Shown piece after piece: positions 16,287-24,302 of a stretch of DNA of 32,635 nucleotides (its first letter is position 1; the number at the start of each line of letters is the position of its first letter). This DNA comes from Streptomyces luteolifulvus (GTDB taxonomy: Bacteria; Actinomycetota; Actinomycetes; Streptomycetales; Streptomycetaceae). Position numbers and translations under genes: made by a program. The DNA is taken from NCBI RefSeq assembly GCF_008806595.1, contig NZ_VZRB01000057.1, positions 1 through 32,635 on the forward strand, read 5' to 3'. A model generated the notes under the pieces. The model made no database searches, had not been told where the DNA came from, and saw nothing but the letters and a program-made list of their open reading frames with translations.

Positions 16287-17836
16287 AGGCGGAAGGACAG
16301 GTCGGGCTCGAGCGTGGCCACGTCCATCTGTGCTTTCTGCAGACGGCCGGAGTAGTCCCAGTTCATCGACTGCCAGCGGGTGAACTGGTCGAGCACCCAC
16401 TGCCCCGACTGGCGACTGCCGTTGCCCGACTTGCCGTTGCCGCCGAACGGAAGGTGCGCCTCGGCTCCGGAGGTGGTGTTGTTGACGCTGACCATGCCCG
16501 CGGAAATGCCGCGCCGGAACGTCCACACCTCGTGCGGATCGGTGGTGTAGATCGCGGCGGAGAGCCCGTAGCCGTGGGCGTTGGCGAGGTCTAGGGCCTC
16601 GTCGAAGTCCCGGTAGGTGGTCACCGAGACGAGGGGGCCGAAGGTCTCGGTGAGGAACAGGTCGTCGTCGCGGCGTACTCCGTCGACGATCACCGGGTGG
16701 TAGAACATGCCCGCCTCGGCGTCCCCGACGAAGCCCTTGCGCGGGTTGTCGGCCGTGATCCGCCCGATGCCGTCGGAGCCGTACGTCCGGTGGTGGTCCT
16801 TGATCCACCCGAGGAAGGTCTCGTAGCGCTGAGCGAACCGCTCGTCGAGCATCGGGCCGTAGAGGACGTCCTCGAACGCGTCGCCGATCCGGGCCGCGCG
16901 GCTCGCGGCGTCGAAGCGGGCGAGGAAGTCCTTGTGCACCGACTCGTGGACGATGAGCGTCCCGAGGGAGGTGCAGCGCTGCCCCGCGGTGCCGAATCCG
17001 GAGAACAACGCCCCCTCGACCGCCAGGTCGAGGTTGGCGCTCGGGGTGACCACCTGGGGGTTCTTGCCGCCCAGTTCCAGGCACGGGGTCTGGAGGTGGC
17101 TTCCGCACAGGGCGCCGATCTTCTGGCCGACGAGCGTGGACCCGGTGAAGCCGACCTTGTCGACGAGCCCGGCTTCGAGGGAGGCCTCCAGACCGGCGTA
17201 CGTCTGCTCCCCGTCGGCGAGTACGAGGTTCAGTACGCCGTCCGGCAGGCCGCCCCCGTGCACGAACAGCTCGAAGAGGGCCTTGGCACTCGCGGCGGCG
17301 TACTCGGCGGGCTTCCACACGACGGTGTTGCCGGTCACGAGCGCCGGCACGAGGTACCAGGCCGGAACGGCCACCGGGAAGTTGCCCGCGGTGATCACCG
17401 CGACCGTGCCGACGGGGTTGCGGAAGGTGAACAGCTGCTTGTCGGGCATCTCCGAGGGCACCGTCTGCCCGTACAGCCGGCGGCCCTCGCCCAGGAAGAA
17501 GTCGCAGGTGTCGATGATCTCCTGGACCTCGCCGAGTGCCTCGGCGAACGGCTTGCCGATCTCTTCGGTCACGATGCGGGCGAGCCGGTCCTTGTTGGCT
17601 TCGACGAGCCGGCCGATCTTTCCGATCGCGGATCCGCGGACCGGCGCCGGGATGTCCGCCCAGGACCGCTGAGCCGCCTTCGCGGCCTTGGCGGCTCCGA
17701 CGAACGTCGAGGCGTCCCCGAGCGAGACCTCGGTGACCAGCTCGGCGGTACGGCCGGGATTGGGGCGTTGAAGAGTCCCGCCGGGGGCGCCGGCGACCAT
17801 GCGGCCGGCAACGATCGAGGCGACGGAACGGGCCAT
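16283..17836 (-). CDS. Aldehyde dehydrogenase, probable 2-aminoadipate semialdehyde (piperideine-6-carboxylate) dehydrogenase
   Basis: The 517-residue enzyme belongs to the NAD(P)-dependent aldehyde dehydrogenase superfamily. The catalytic Cys288 is in FGTAGQRCTSLG and the general base Glu254 in CLELGGKNP; cofactor-binding stretches are NPVGTVAVITAGNFPVAVPA and GFTGSTLVG. It would oxidise the semialdehyde made from lysine by the aminotransferase upstream to 2-aminoadipate. The start at 17836 has AAGGAG 7 nt before it and lies 29 nt after the lat stop; the frame is open 11 codons further but that start would overlap lat. Specificity is inferred from the lat neighbour, the same pairing used in cephamycin clusters and in lysine catabolism. 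Confidence 0.85.
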   Translation of the reverse strand: MARSVASIVAGRMVAGAPGGTLQRPNPGRTAELVTEVSLGDASTFVGAAKAAKAAQRSWADIPAPVRGSAIGKIGRLVEANKDRLARIVTEEIGKPFAEALGEVQEIIDTCDFFLGEGRRLYGQTVPSEMPDKQLFTFRNPVGTVAVITAGNFPVAVPAWYLVPALVTGNTVVWKPAEYAAASAKALFELFVHGGGLPDGVLNLVLADGEQTYAGLEASLEAGLVDKVGFTGSTLVGQKIGALCGSHLQTPCLELGGKNPQVVTPSANLDLAVEGALFSGFGTAGQRCTSLGTLIVHESVHKDFLARFDAASRAARIGDAFEDVLYGPMLDERFAQRYETFLGWIKDHHRTYGSDGIGRITADNPRKGFVGDAEAGMFYHPVIVDGVRRDDDLFLTETFGPLVSVTTYRDFDEALDLANAHGYGLSAAIYTTDPHEVWTFRRGISAGMVSVNNTTSGAEAHLPFGGNGKSGNGSRQSGQWVLDQFTRWQSMNWDYSGRLQKAQMDVATLEPDLSFRL

Positions 17837-17865
17837 GACTTTGCTCCTTGTCGGCTGGTACGGGG

Positions 17866-19206
17866 TCATCGCAGACCGGCGACGACCCGGTCGAGGGCCT
17901 GCAGGGCGATCGCGAGCTCGTCCTGGGTGATGGACAGGGCAGGGCGGAAGCGCACCGAACGCTCACCGCACGGCAATGCGATCACCTGCTCCTCGGTTCG
18001 CAACCGGCGTACCACGTCGTCGCGGACGCCGCTGTCGGGCAGATCGATGGCGCTCATCAGTCCACGCCCTCGCGCGTTGGAGACGACCGGTGCGTGTCGG
18101 ACTTCCAGTTCCCGCAGTTCGGCGAGGAACCACGATCCCACGGCGGCGGCATGGGCCACCAGGTCGTCCTTTTCGATGATCTCCAGGATGCGGCGTGCCC
18201 GGACCATGTCGACCAGCCCGCCGCCCCAGGTGGAGTTGATCCGCCCGGAGACCCGGAAGACGTTGTCGGGTACCTGGTCGACCCGGCGGCCGGCCATGAT
18301 GCCGCCGAGCTGGACCTTCTTGGCGAACGCGACGATATCCGGCTCGAGGCCCAGCTGCTGGTAGGCCCAGGTGGTGCCGGTGATTCCCACGCCGGTCTGC
18401 ACCTCGTCGAGCACGAACAGTGCGTCGTACTCGTGACAGAGCGCCTGCATCGCCTGCAGGAACTCCGGACGCATGTGGTTGTCGCCCCCCTCGCCCTGGA
18501 TCGGCTCGGCGATGAAGCAGGCGACGTCGTGCGGGTTGTCCTCGAACGCTCGCCGGGCCTGCTCCAGAGCTCGTCGCTCGGCCTCCTCGACCTCGGCAAG
18601 GTGGCGGTCGAGGGGGAACCGCACAGCCGGTACGTCGATGCGCGGCCAGTCGAACTTCGGGAAACGGGCCGTCTTGCCCGGCTCGGTGTTGGTCAGCGAG
18701 AGGGTGTAACCGCTGCGGCCGTGGAACGCCCGCCGAAGGTGGAGCACCTTGGTGCCGAGCTCGGGCGAGCGGCCCGCGGCCTCGTTGCGGCGGCTCTTCC
18801 AGTCGAACGCCGTCTTGAGCGCGTTTTCGACGGCGAGCGCCCCGCCCTCGACGAAGAACAGTCTCGGCAGCTCCGGATCACCCAGCACCCGGGCGAAGGC
18901 CTCGACGAACTCGGCGTAGTGCGTGGTGTAGATGTCGGGGTTGGCGGGCTTGTTCGCCGCCACCTGCGCGAGCAGGGTCATGAACTCCGGATCGTCCACG
19001 ATGCCCCGCGCGTTGAGCCCCAGCGGAGCGGACGCGAAGAACGAGTAGAGGTCGAGGAACTTCTCACCGGTGCGCGCGTCGACGATCCACGAGCCCTGAC
19101 TGGTGAGCGGGTCGAGCACAAGTTTGAAACCGTCGGTCAGCACATAGCGGCCGAGCCTGTCGTGCACCTCGTCCGGGTGGACCGTCGACACAGCAGCAAC
19201 CGTCAT
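17866..19206 (-). CDS. lat: L-lysine 6-aminotransferase
   Basis: The 446-residue class III, PLP-dependent aminotransferase moves the epsilon-amino group of lysine to 2-oxoglutarate, giving 2-aminoadipate 6-semialdehyde. Characteristic stretches are the N-terminal YVLTDGFKLVLDPLTSQGSW, LFFVEGGALAVENALKTAF, the PLP-pocket LFVLDEVQTGVGITG, and the Schiff-base region VAFAKKVQLGG (K296 or K297). Length matches known LAT proteins (about 450). It is first in a three-gene operon with the aldehyde dehydrogenase and E1 fusion. No beta-lactam genes are in view, so catabolism is more likely than cephamycin precursor supply, though the left flank beyond 14031 argues only weakly. Confidence 0.93.
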   Translation of the reverse strand: MTVAAVSTVHPDEVHDRLGRYVLTDGFKLVLDPLTSQGSWIVDARTGEKFLDLYSFFASAPLGLNARGIVDDPEFMTLLAQVAANKPANPDIYTTHYAEFVEAFARVLGDPELPRLFFVEGGALAVENALKTAFDWKSRRNEAAGRSPELGTKVLHLRRAFHGRSGYTLSLTNTEPGKTARFPKFDWPRIDVPAVRFPLDRHLAEVEEAERRALEQARRAFEDNPHDVACFIAEPIQGEGGDNHMRPEFLQAMQALCHEYDALFVLDEVQTGVGITGTTWAYQQLGLEPDIVAFAKKVQLGGIMAGRRVDQVPDNVFRVSGRINSTWGGGLVDMVRARRILEIIEKDDLVAHAAAVGSWFLAELRELEVRHAPVVSNARGRGLMSAIDLPDSGVRDDVVRRLRTEEQVIALPCGERSVRFRPALSITQDELAIALQALDRVVAGLR

Positions 19207-19243
19207 GGAGGCACCTACTCTCGATAGCCGTTCACCGAAGATC

Positions 19244-19270
19244 TTTCGCTGTATAAGAGACTCAGCGAAA
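19244..19270 (-). promoter_or_regulatory. Inverted repeat overlapping the likely lat promoter
   Basis: TTTCGCTG (19244-19251) and CAGCGAAA (19263-19270) form a perfect 8-bp inverted repeat around an 11-nt spacer. On the minus strand the spacer contains TTATAC, a fair -10 element about 45 nt before the lat ATG. An operator straddling the -10 would allow repression of the operon; Lrp/AsnC-type control is common for lysine catabolic genes, but no regulator gene lies next to it. Confidence 0.5.
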
Positions 19271-19445
19271 ACATTTTAGGTAGCACGCCACACCAGCCGC
19301 AAGGGTTACGTCCAGTGGAAGATCCTCGAAAAGATTTGACCGATCCGGCCGCGGCGACACCGCGCCCTGGCCGACGGCCACGCGGGGCGATCCGGGTCCG
19401 CTCCGACCGTCCTTTGTGATCACCTCGCGGAACCCGGGCTGAGCG

Positions 19446-19476
19446 ATGTCCGGCGCGGACATTCAGCGGACATTCA
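19446..19476. repeat. 11-bp tandem direct repeat with overlapping hairpin
   Basis: GCGGACATTCA occurs twice without a gap (19455-19465 and 19466-19476). The first copy is also the right arm of a hairpin with ATGTCCG at 19446-19452 (7-bp stem, 3-nt loop). It lies between lat and the NACHT gene. It might be a protein-binding site with one-helical-turn spacing or part of the NACHT 3' end; no function is shown. The rest of 19271-19445 holds no recognisable gene. Confidence 0.5.
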
Positions 19477-19656
19477 AGGGATGCAGGGGACGCCTGCCTC
19501 GCGCCAGAACGTACACACAGGCACGAGCGTGGGATCGCCTACGCAACGCGCGTCGCCGCTCCTCTTCCTTCTTACGGCGGCACACAGCGTCCCGTCGCAC
19601 GCACAGGCCGCGGTATCTCCGACGCGGCCCCGGGCGAAGCAGTTCTCCGCCGGCAT
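19474..19656 (-). CDS. Possible 60-residue Cys-rich ORF after the NACHT gene (doubtful)
   Basis: An ATG follows the NACHT stop with no gap (TGAATG) and opens a 60-codon frame with seven cysteines, starting MPAENCFARG and ending EAGVPCIP. There is no Shine-Dalgarno, so expression would depend on translational coupling. No family is recognised, and chance open frames of this size are common in such GC-rich DNA. Confidence 0.2.
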   Translation of the reverse strand: MPAENCFARGRVGDTAACACDGTLCAAVRRKRSGDARCVGDPTLVPVCTFWREAGVPCIP

Positions 19657-21828
19657 TCAGGGCTGATGTTGAGCGAGATGGCGTTGCAGGTCGATGTGCC
19701 GGAACTGGTACACCGCTCCGACCTGTCGCAGGACGCCGCGGTGTTCGTGTGCGTCCTGCAGGAACCCCATCAGATCGGTGGCGAGCCTGTGGCGCACCAC
19801 GAGATGGGCCCGGGTCAGCACGAAGTATGCCCATGCCGTCTCCGAGAGCGCGGTGGCAAGACCGAAGAGCCCGAACACAAGCCCCGCCACGGTCCCGACC
19901 GCGAGCCCCGCCTCCAGCCCGCCCCTGACCCCGTTCAGGACCCCGAACACAAGGCCGAACACCAAGCCGAACACGAGGCCGGCCCCCGCCCCGATCCCGA
20001 GCCCGACCGCCATGAAAGTACGGCGGTCCGAGGACAGGAGTACCGCCGGCCCGGTGTTGGAGGCCAGATCGGGTTCATCGGTCTCCAGCCCGGTCACCAG
20101 CCCGGACAGGAGCACGGCGGCGAGCCAGATCATGAGTCCCGCCCCGATCCCGGCCACCATTCCGACCAGGTCCCACACCGCGATCCCGAACAGGAGCCCG
20201 ACCGCGGTACCGCACACGAGTCCGAACACGAACCCGATCACGGATTCCCTGGGTGACCAGCGCAGCCGGGCCCCCGGACTGACGGAATCCACCTGGATGG
20301 CAGTCGTGACCCCGAACAGCAGCCCGATCCCGGTCCCGGCCACAAGCCCCGTCCGGGTCCCGAACAGGCGGCCGAGGACGAGCCCGACGGGGAGCCCGAC
20401 CACGATCCCGATCGCGAGCCCGTAGGTGACCCGGCGGATGAACAGCGGGATTGTTCGGGAAAGTTCCCACCACGCCAGGTCCGGGCTGCCGCCGCGGTGG
20501 TTCTGCAGGAACCGGGCGAGGAAGACCAGGGTGCGGTGGGCCTGTGCGGCCGTCCACACGGGTGGGCTGGGGCTGTCGGGGGCGTAGACGGCCGGAATGA
20601 AGCCGCTGAAGAGGTGGGTGTCCACGGCGGCACGGGTGGGGAACGCCGCGGTGTCGCACAGGTCGCCGGGGTGAGGCGCCTCGGGTCCGGCCGTGTGGGG
20701 ACGCACGTTGTAGATGGTGCGTGCCAGGAACAGCCCCAGCGGGGTGCTCAGGGCCTGCCCGACGGGGGTGGTGGTGCCCAGGAGAGCGGCGACCGCCTCC
20801 CACCGGCCGGCGGCGGGGGAATGCGGACCGCCGGCATCCCGGCGCAGGTAGGCGGCCGCGAGGTCAGGGGCGAGCGGGAGCAGCTGGATGGCGGTGGCGC
20901 CATTGAGACGCACCGTGATACCGGGGCGGGTGAGGGCGGCCCGGTAGGGGACGGCGCGGCTGGCCAGGACCAGGGGATGTTTGGCGGGCAGGGCCCGGTT
21001 GAGGGCGTCCAGCACCCTGGTGTGCAGGGCCGGGGGCAGCTCGTCGAAGCCGTCGAGCAGGGGCAGGACACGGCCGGCGTCCAGCAGGGCCTGCGCCAGG
21101 TCACCGGGGCTGTTCGCGGCCCCGGCGACCGGGGCCGGAGCGGGCGCCCGCAAGCCGGGGTGGTTGCGCCGCAACTGCTCCGCCAGCCATGCCTTCAACG
21201 ACTGGCGGGGGTTGAACGAGGCGAGGGAGAACAGCACCGGCACCGGAGCGCCGTCGGTGCGACGTTCCATGAGGTCCTGCAGCAGCCGGATCAGCAACAC
21301 GCTCTTGCCCGCACCCGGCTCTCCCAGGATCACCAGGCGCCGGGTGGGCACCCGGTCGGCGAACACCTCCCCGATCTGCGCGTCCCGGCCGGCCAGTCCG
21401 GCCGCGGTGCGGGGCCATCGTGCCGGATCGCCGGGAGGCCCGCCCGGCCAGGCTCGGGCCAGCTGCGTCAACTGCGCCCACGGCTCGGCCAGATCCTCGT
21501 CGGCAGCCCGCCAGGCGACGGGCAGCGGGTAGGGGTCGTTGACCCGGCGAACGGCCGCTTCGTCGTCCCACTGCGCCCTGACGGCCACGGCCAGCTGCTC
21601 GGTGGCCGTGATCAGATCGACGGTGCCCGCGTCCACCCGGTCTGCACGAAATGCCGCCCAGGCCATGTAGGCCGGAGCCAGACCCATCACCACGGCGACC
21701 GCGGTAGCCGCCGTTCCCAGACGGAAGGACCAGGCCAACGCCATGGCCCCGGCCGCTCCCAGCACCACCAGCAACAGATACCGCACGCCTACACGCCCGG
21801 GTTCTCTGCCACGCCCCCCACGTCTCAT
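19657..21828 (-). CDS. Membrane-anchored NACHT-domain STAND ATPase
   Basis: The 723-residue protein has two N-terminal hydrophobic helices (about 15-31 and 38-56), then a NACHT NTPase. Walker A is GEPGAGKS (169-176), Walker B is VLPLLDGFDELP (254-265), and a sensor-like PLVLASRAVPYR follows. The C-terminal part (about 465-680) is a run of glycine-rich membrane helices with repeated GLVFGLVFG-type units, ending in a short VYQFRHIDLQRHLA segment that recurs in Streptomyces NACHT proteins. NACHT/STAND proteins act as oligomerising sensors, and several bacterial ones protect against phage. There is no classical effector domain; the membrane region may be the effector. The start has AGGA 9 nt upstream. 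It is monocistronic apart from a doubtful small ORF. Confidence 0.85.
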   Translation of the reverse strand: MRRGGRGREPGRVGVRYLLLVVLGAAGAMALAWSFRLGTAATAVAVVMGLAPAYMAWAAFRADRVDAGTVDLITATEQLAVAVRAQWDDEAAVRRVNDPYPLPVAWRAADEDLAEPWAQLTQLARAWPGGPPGDPARWPRTAAGLAGRDAQIGEVFADRVPTRRLVILGEPGAGKSVLLIRLLQDLMERRTDGAPVPVLFSLASFNPRQSLKAWLAEQLRRNHPGLRAPAPAPVAGAANSPGDLAQALLDAGRVLPLLDGFDELPPALHTRVLDALNRALPAKHPLVLASRAVPYRAALTRPGITVRLNGATAIQLLPLAPDLAAAYLRRDAGGPHSPAAGRWEAVAALLGTTTPVGQALSTPLGLFLARTIYNVRPHTAGPEAPHPGDLCDTAAFPTRAAVDTHLFSGFIPAVYAPDSPSPPVWTAAQAHRTLVFLARFLQNHRGGSPDLAWWELSRTIPLFIRRVTYGLAIGIVVGLPVGLVLGRLFGTRTGLVAGTGIGLLFGVTTAIQVDSVSPGARLRWSPRESVIGFVFGLVCGTAVGLLFGIAVWDLVGMVAGIGAGLMIWLAAVLLSGLVTGLETDEPDLASNTGPAVLLSSDRRTFMAVGLGIGAGAGLVFGLVFGLVFGVLNGVRGGLEAGLAVGTVAGLVFGLFGLATALSETAWAYFVLTRAHLVVRHRLATDLMGFLQDAHEHRGVLRQVGAVYQFRHIDLQRHLAQHQP

Positions 21829-21896
21829 GACGGGTCATCCTGCCGCATACGGCCCGATCGGGACACGGTCCGAACGCAGGGCGCCCGCGGCCACGT

Positions 21897-21915
21897 CGTG
21901 ACGGAGCCCGTCACG
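21897..21915 (-). terminator. Short perfect hairpin, likely terminator of the thioesterase gene
   Basis: CGTGACGG (21897-21904) and CCGTCACG (21908-21915) form an 8-bp stem with a 3-nt loop. It lies about 120 nt past the thioesterase stop and upstream of the NACHT start, so it may end thioesterase transcription or insulate the NACHT promoter. No T run is seen. Confidence 0.45.
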
Positions 21916-22033
21916 CGTGACGGAGTGGCGCGCGGACGGGAACACCTGCCCGCAGCCAACCCGTCTGTTCTACGCCACCGAGAACCAGACCCTATGGGCG
22001 GTGGCGTCGACAACGGGCCGTCGACTGTAGGTG

Positions 22034-22834
22034 TCAGCTGCGCGCGGCCACGTACAGGCTCTGGGTGCTGCGGCCGAGCGGGCCCTTCTCGTCGTGCAGG
22101 GCGGACTCGGCGAGACCGATGCCCGCGCCGTCCACCATCGTCCGGGCGTCCAGGCAGACCCACTCCCCCTCGGGATGGCGGTGCAGGCTGACGCTGAGGT
22201 CGGCGTTGATGAAGACGTAACGGTGGAAGTCCAGCTCAGCGCTGACGCCGTTGCCCGAGTCGGCAGCCGTCAGCACCCGGCTCAGCGGCGTGATCTCCTC
22301 ACCGGCGACCAAAGGAACCCCCATCCGCATCCACGCCGTGGCCGGTCCGGTCTCCAGGAACGAACCGGCGGCGAAGCAAAGTTCCATGGCGGTGTGGTAG
22401 CCCTGGTCCCATGGGACCGGGAAGAACGCTTTCGCGGGTGCAACCCCTGGCCCGGGCACCTGCCGGCCCGGCGACACCTGCGGTACCGAGTCCGGTGCCG
22501 TCTTCATCAGCAAAGCAGTCACCCGCATCACTTCCTGACCGCCGTCAGGTGTCAGGGAGGCCTCCACCAGCTCGACGGAGCGCCCGGCGCGCAGCACGCG
22601 TGTGGTCACGGTCAGCGGCCGTATCGGGACCGGGCGCATGATCTCGTACGTGAGCCGGGCGACCCGCATGTCCGGCCGTCCGCCCGGCCGTTGCTCGACG
22701 GCCAGTCCGAGCAGTGCGGCCGGTGGGCCCGCGTGCTGGGAGTCGGCGTCCCAGGGCCCGCGGGTGTTGGCGGTGGGGAGGAACCGGCCCTCGGCCTCCC
22801 GCTCGTAGAAGGCCTCGGCTTGCGACGTGGTCAT
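22034..22834 (-). CDS. Thioesterase family (TesB-like double hotdog) protein
   Basis: The 266-residue product looks like an acyl-CoA thioesterase of the TesB-like two-hotdog type. The first half has SQHAGPPAALLGLAVEQRPG and a strand VARLTYEIMRPVPIRPLTV, typical of the N-terminal hotdog; the second half has ISAELDFHR-like GVSAELDFHRYVFINADLSV and VCLDARTMVDGAGIGLAESA. It would hydrolyse a fatty or aromatic acyl-CoA in the cytosol; the substrate is not evident. AGGGA lies 5 nt before the ATG. The IS110 element begins within about 30-60 nt upstream, so the original promoter may have been displaced. Confidence 0.85.
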   Translation of the reverse strand: MTTSQAEAFYEREAEGRFLPTANTRGPWDADSQHAGPPAALLGLAVEQRPGGRPDMRVARLTYEIMRPVPIRPLTVTTRVLRAGRSVELVEASLTPDGGQEVMRVTALLMKTAPDSVPQVSPGRQVPGPGVAPAKAFFPVPWDQGYHTAMELCFAAGSFLETGPATAWMRMGVPLVAGEEITPLSRVLTAADSGNGVSAELDFHRYVFINADLSVSLHRHPEGEWVCLDARTMVDGAGIGLAESALHDEKGPLGRSTQSLYVAARS

Positions 22835-22859
22835 GACGGTCCCTAAGAATGTGAGGCGG

Positions 22860-23043
22860 TCCAGGAGGACCGGGTGTGGCTGATGACGGTCTGCCGTTGA
22901 TGGCTCGGAAGGAATGGCCGCCCGGTCCTCCGGGACACTCCGACCACTGACTGAGAACTGCGGTCATCGCTGGTTAGGGACCTGTCGGCGGAGTGTTTCT
23001 CGGACCACGAAGTGCTGGTCACGAGGGATACGGAGCGACGGGC
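22860..23043 (+). ncRNA. Candidate IS110 bridge RNA region
   Basis: In the IS110 group the non-coding stretch before the transposase encodes a bridge RNA whose two loops pair with target and donor DNA. This stretch can fold: GGAGGACCGGG (22864-22874) pairs with CCCGGTCCTCC (22921-22931) to close a large loop containing a small hairpin ACGG-tctg-CCGT (22886-22897). A further hairpin is GACCA/TGGTC (23003-23020). The fold is consistent with a structured RNA, but the loops have not been matched to flanking DNA, so this is a candidate only. Confidence 0.45.
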
Positions 23044-24249
23044 TTGAGCACGTCTCACGCGCGGATATGGGTCGGCATCGATGCCGGCAAAGGACATCAC
23101 CGGGCGGTCGCGGTCGACACCGACGGCGAGACGCTGTTCTCGACGAAGGTGATCAACGACGAAGCCCAAATCCTCACCCTCATCGAGACCGCCCGCGAAC
23201 GCGCCGCCCAGGTGCGGTGGGCGGTGGACATCTCCGGACGTGCGTCCACCCTGCTGCTGGCCCTGCTGATCGCCCACGGCCAGCACGTCGTCTACGTGCC
23301 CGGCCGCACGGTCAACCGCATGTCCGGCGCCTACAAGGGCGAGGGCAAGACCGACGCCAAGGACGCTCGCGTCATCGCCGACCAAGCCCGCATGCGCCCC
23401 GGGGACTTCACCCCACTGGACACGCCGCCCGAGCTGGTCACCAGCCTCCAGGTGCTCACCAACTACCGGGCGGACCTCATCGCCGACAGAGTCCGGCTGA
23501 TCAACCGGCTGCGTGACCTGCTGGTGGGCATCTGCCCCGCCTTGGAACGGGCCTTCGACTACTCCGCGGCCAAGGGCCCGGTCGTCATGCTGACCGAGTA
23601 CCAGAGCCCGGCCGCCCTGCGGCGGATCGGCGTCAAACGACTGACGACCTGGCTGGAACGCCGCAAGGTCCGTAATGCCGATGCCGTGGCTGCCAAGGCG
23701 GTGCAGGCCGCCCAGTCGCAGATGACCGTGCTGCCCGGCGAGAAGCGGGCCGCCAAGCTGGTCTGCGACCTCGCTCACCAGCTCCTGGCCCTGGATGAGC
23801 GGATCAAGGACAACGACCGGGAGATCCGTGAGAGCTTCCGCACCGACGAGCGTGCCGAGATCATCGAGTCCCTGCCCGGCATGGGCCCCATCCTCGGCGC
23901 CGAATTCGCCGCCATCGTCGGCGACCTGTCCCGCTACCGCGACGCCGGCCGCCTCGCCGCCCACGCCGGCCTGGCCCCGGTCGCCCGCGACTCCGGCCGC
24001 CGCAGCGGCAACTACCACCGGCCCAAGCGCTACAACCGGCGCCTGCGACACGTCTTCTACATGGCCGCCCAGACCGCCATGATGCGTCCGGGACCGTCCC
24101 GGGACTACTACCTCAAGAAGCGCACCGAAGGGCTCATTCATACCCAGGCCCTGCTCGCGCTCGCACGCCGCCGGGTCGACGTGCTGTGGGCGATGTTGCG
24201 CGACAAGAGGTTGTTCACCTCCGTCCCGCCGGTCACGCAGGCGGCTTGA
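23044..24249 (+). CDS. IS110-family transposase (DEDD RuvC-like recombinase)
   Basis: The 401-residue product has an N-terminal RuvC-like DEDD domain (D13 in VGIDAGKGHH, D62 in WAVDISG, and the D104/D107 pair in KTDAKDARVIADQARM). Its C-terminal Transposase_20 domain has ESLPGMGPILGAEFAAI and LAAHAGLAPVARDSGRRSG, where the catalytic Ser of the family is expected. It appears complete and undamaged. A TTG start at 23044 is chosen: GGAG lies 8 nt upstream and the protein then begins STSHARIWVGIDAG, as in relatives. The frame is open to GTG 22993 but that has no ribosome site and would enter the putative bridge RNA. Confidence 0.93.
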   Translation: MSTSHARIWVGIDAGKGHHRAVAVDTDGETLFSTKVINDEAQILTLIETARERAAQVRWAVDISGRASTLLLALLIAHGQHVVYVPGRTVNRMSGAYKGEGKTDAKDARVIADQARMRPGDFTPLDTPPELVTSLQVLTNYRADLIADRVRLINRLRDLLVGICPALERAFDYSAAKGPVVMLTEYQSPAALRRIGVKRLTTWLERRKVRNADAVAAKAVQAAQSQMTVLPGEKRAAKLVCDLAHQLLALDERIKDNDREIRESFRTDERAEIIESLPGMGPILGAEFAAIVGDLSRYRDAGRLAAHAGLAPVARDSGRRSGNYHRPKRYNRRLRHVFYMAAQTAMMRPGPSRDYYLKKRTEGLIHTQALLALARRRVDVLWAMLRDKRLFTSVPPVTQAA

Positions 24250-24302
24250 CAAGATCATTGAGATTCCTTCCCTGCGGCACGGACTGTTCACCGACTCATA
24301 TT

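Larger units (their letters stand above)
22860..24260 (+). mobile_element. IS110-family insertion sequence (ends approximate)
   Basis: The element is defined by its DEDD transposase at 23044-24249 and about 180 nt of structured non-coding DNA before it. IS110 elements lack terminal inverted repeats, so the exact ends cannot be read; limits are set by the thioesterase leader on the left and by unrelated sequence after the transposase stop on the right. The long 5' non-coding end and short 3' end fit the IS110 rather than the IS1111 group. Confidence 0.7.

Noticed and set aside
13713..16355. Plus-strand frame of 880 codons opposite the E1 gene
   Set aside because: Low-complexity composition, no motifs, and it lies over a clearly coding minus-strand thiamine enzyme.
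16287..17966. Upstream extension of the E1 frame to about 1311 codons
   Set aside because: The extension is Arg/Pro-rich, lies over the aldehyde dehydrogenase in another frame, and a GTG coupled to that gene's stop gives the family start.
14031..19206. Part of a cephamycin or clavulanate cluster
   Set aside because: Only lat and the semialdehyde dehydrogenase are shared; no ACV synthetase, isopenicillin N synthase or later genes are present, and an E1 dehydrogenase fits catabolism.
19850..20440. Repeated GAACAC/CCGAAC units as a tandem DNA repeat or CRISPR-like array
   Set aside because: They encode the glycine-rich membrane helices of the NACHT protein, are imperfect, and have no spacers.
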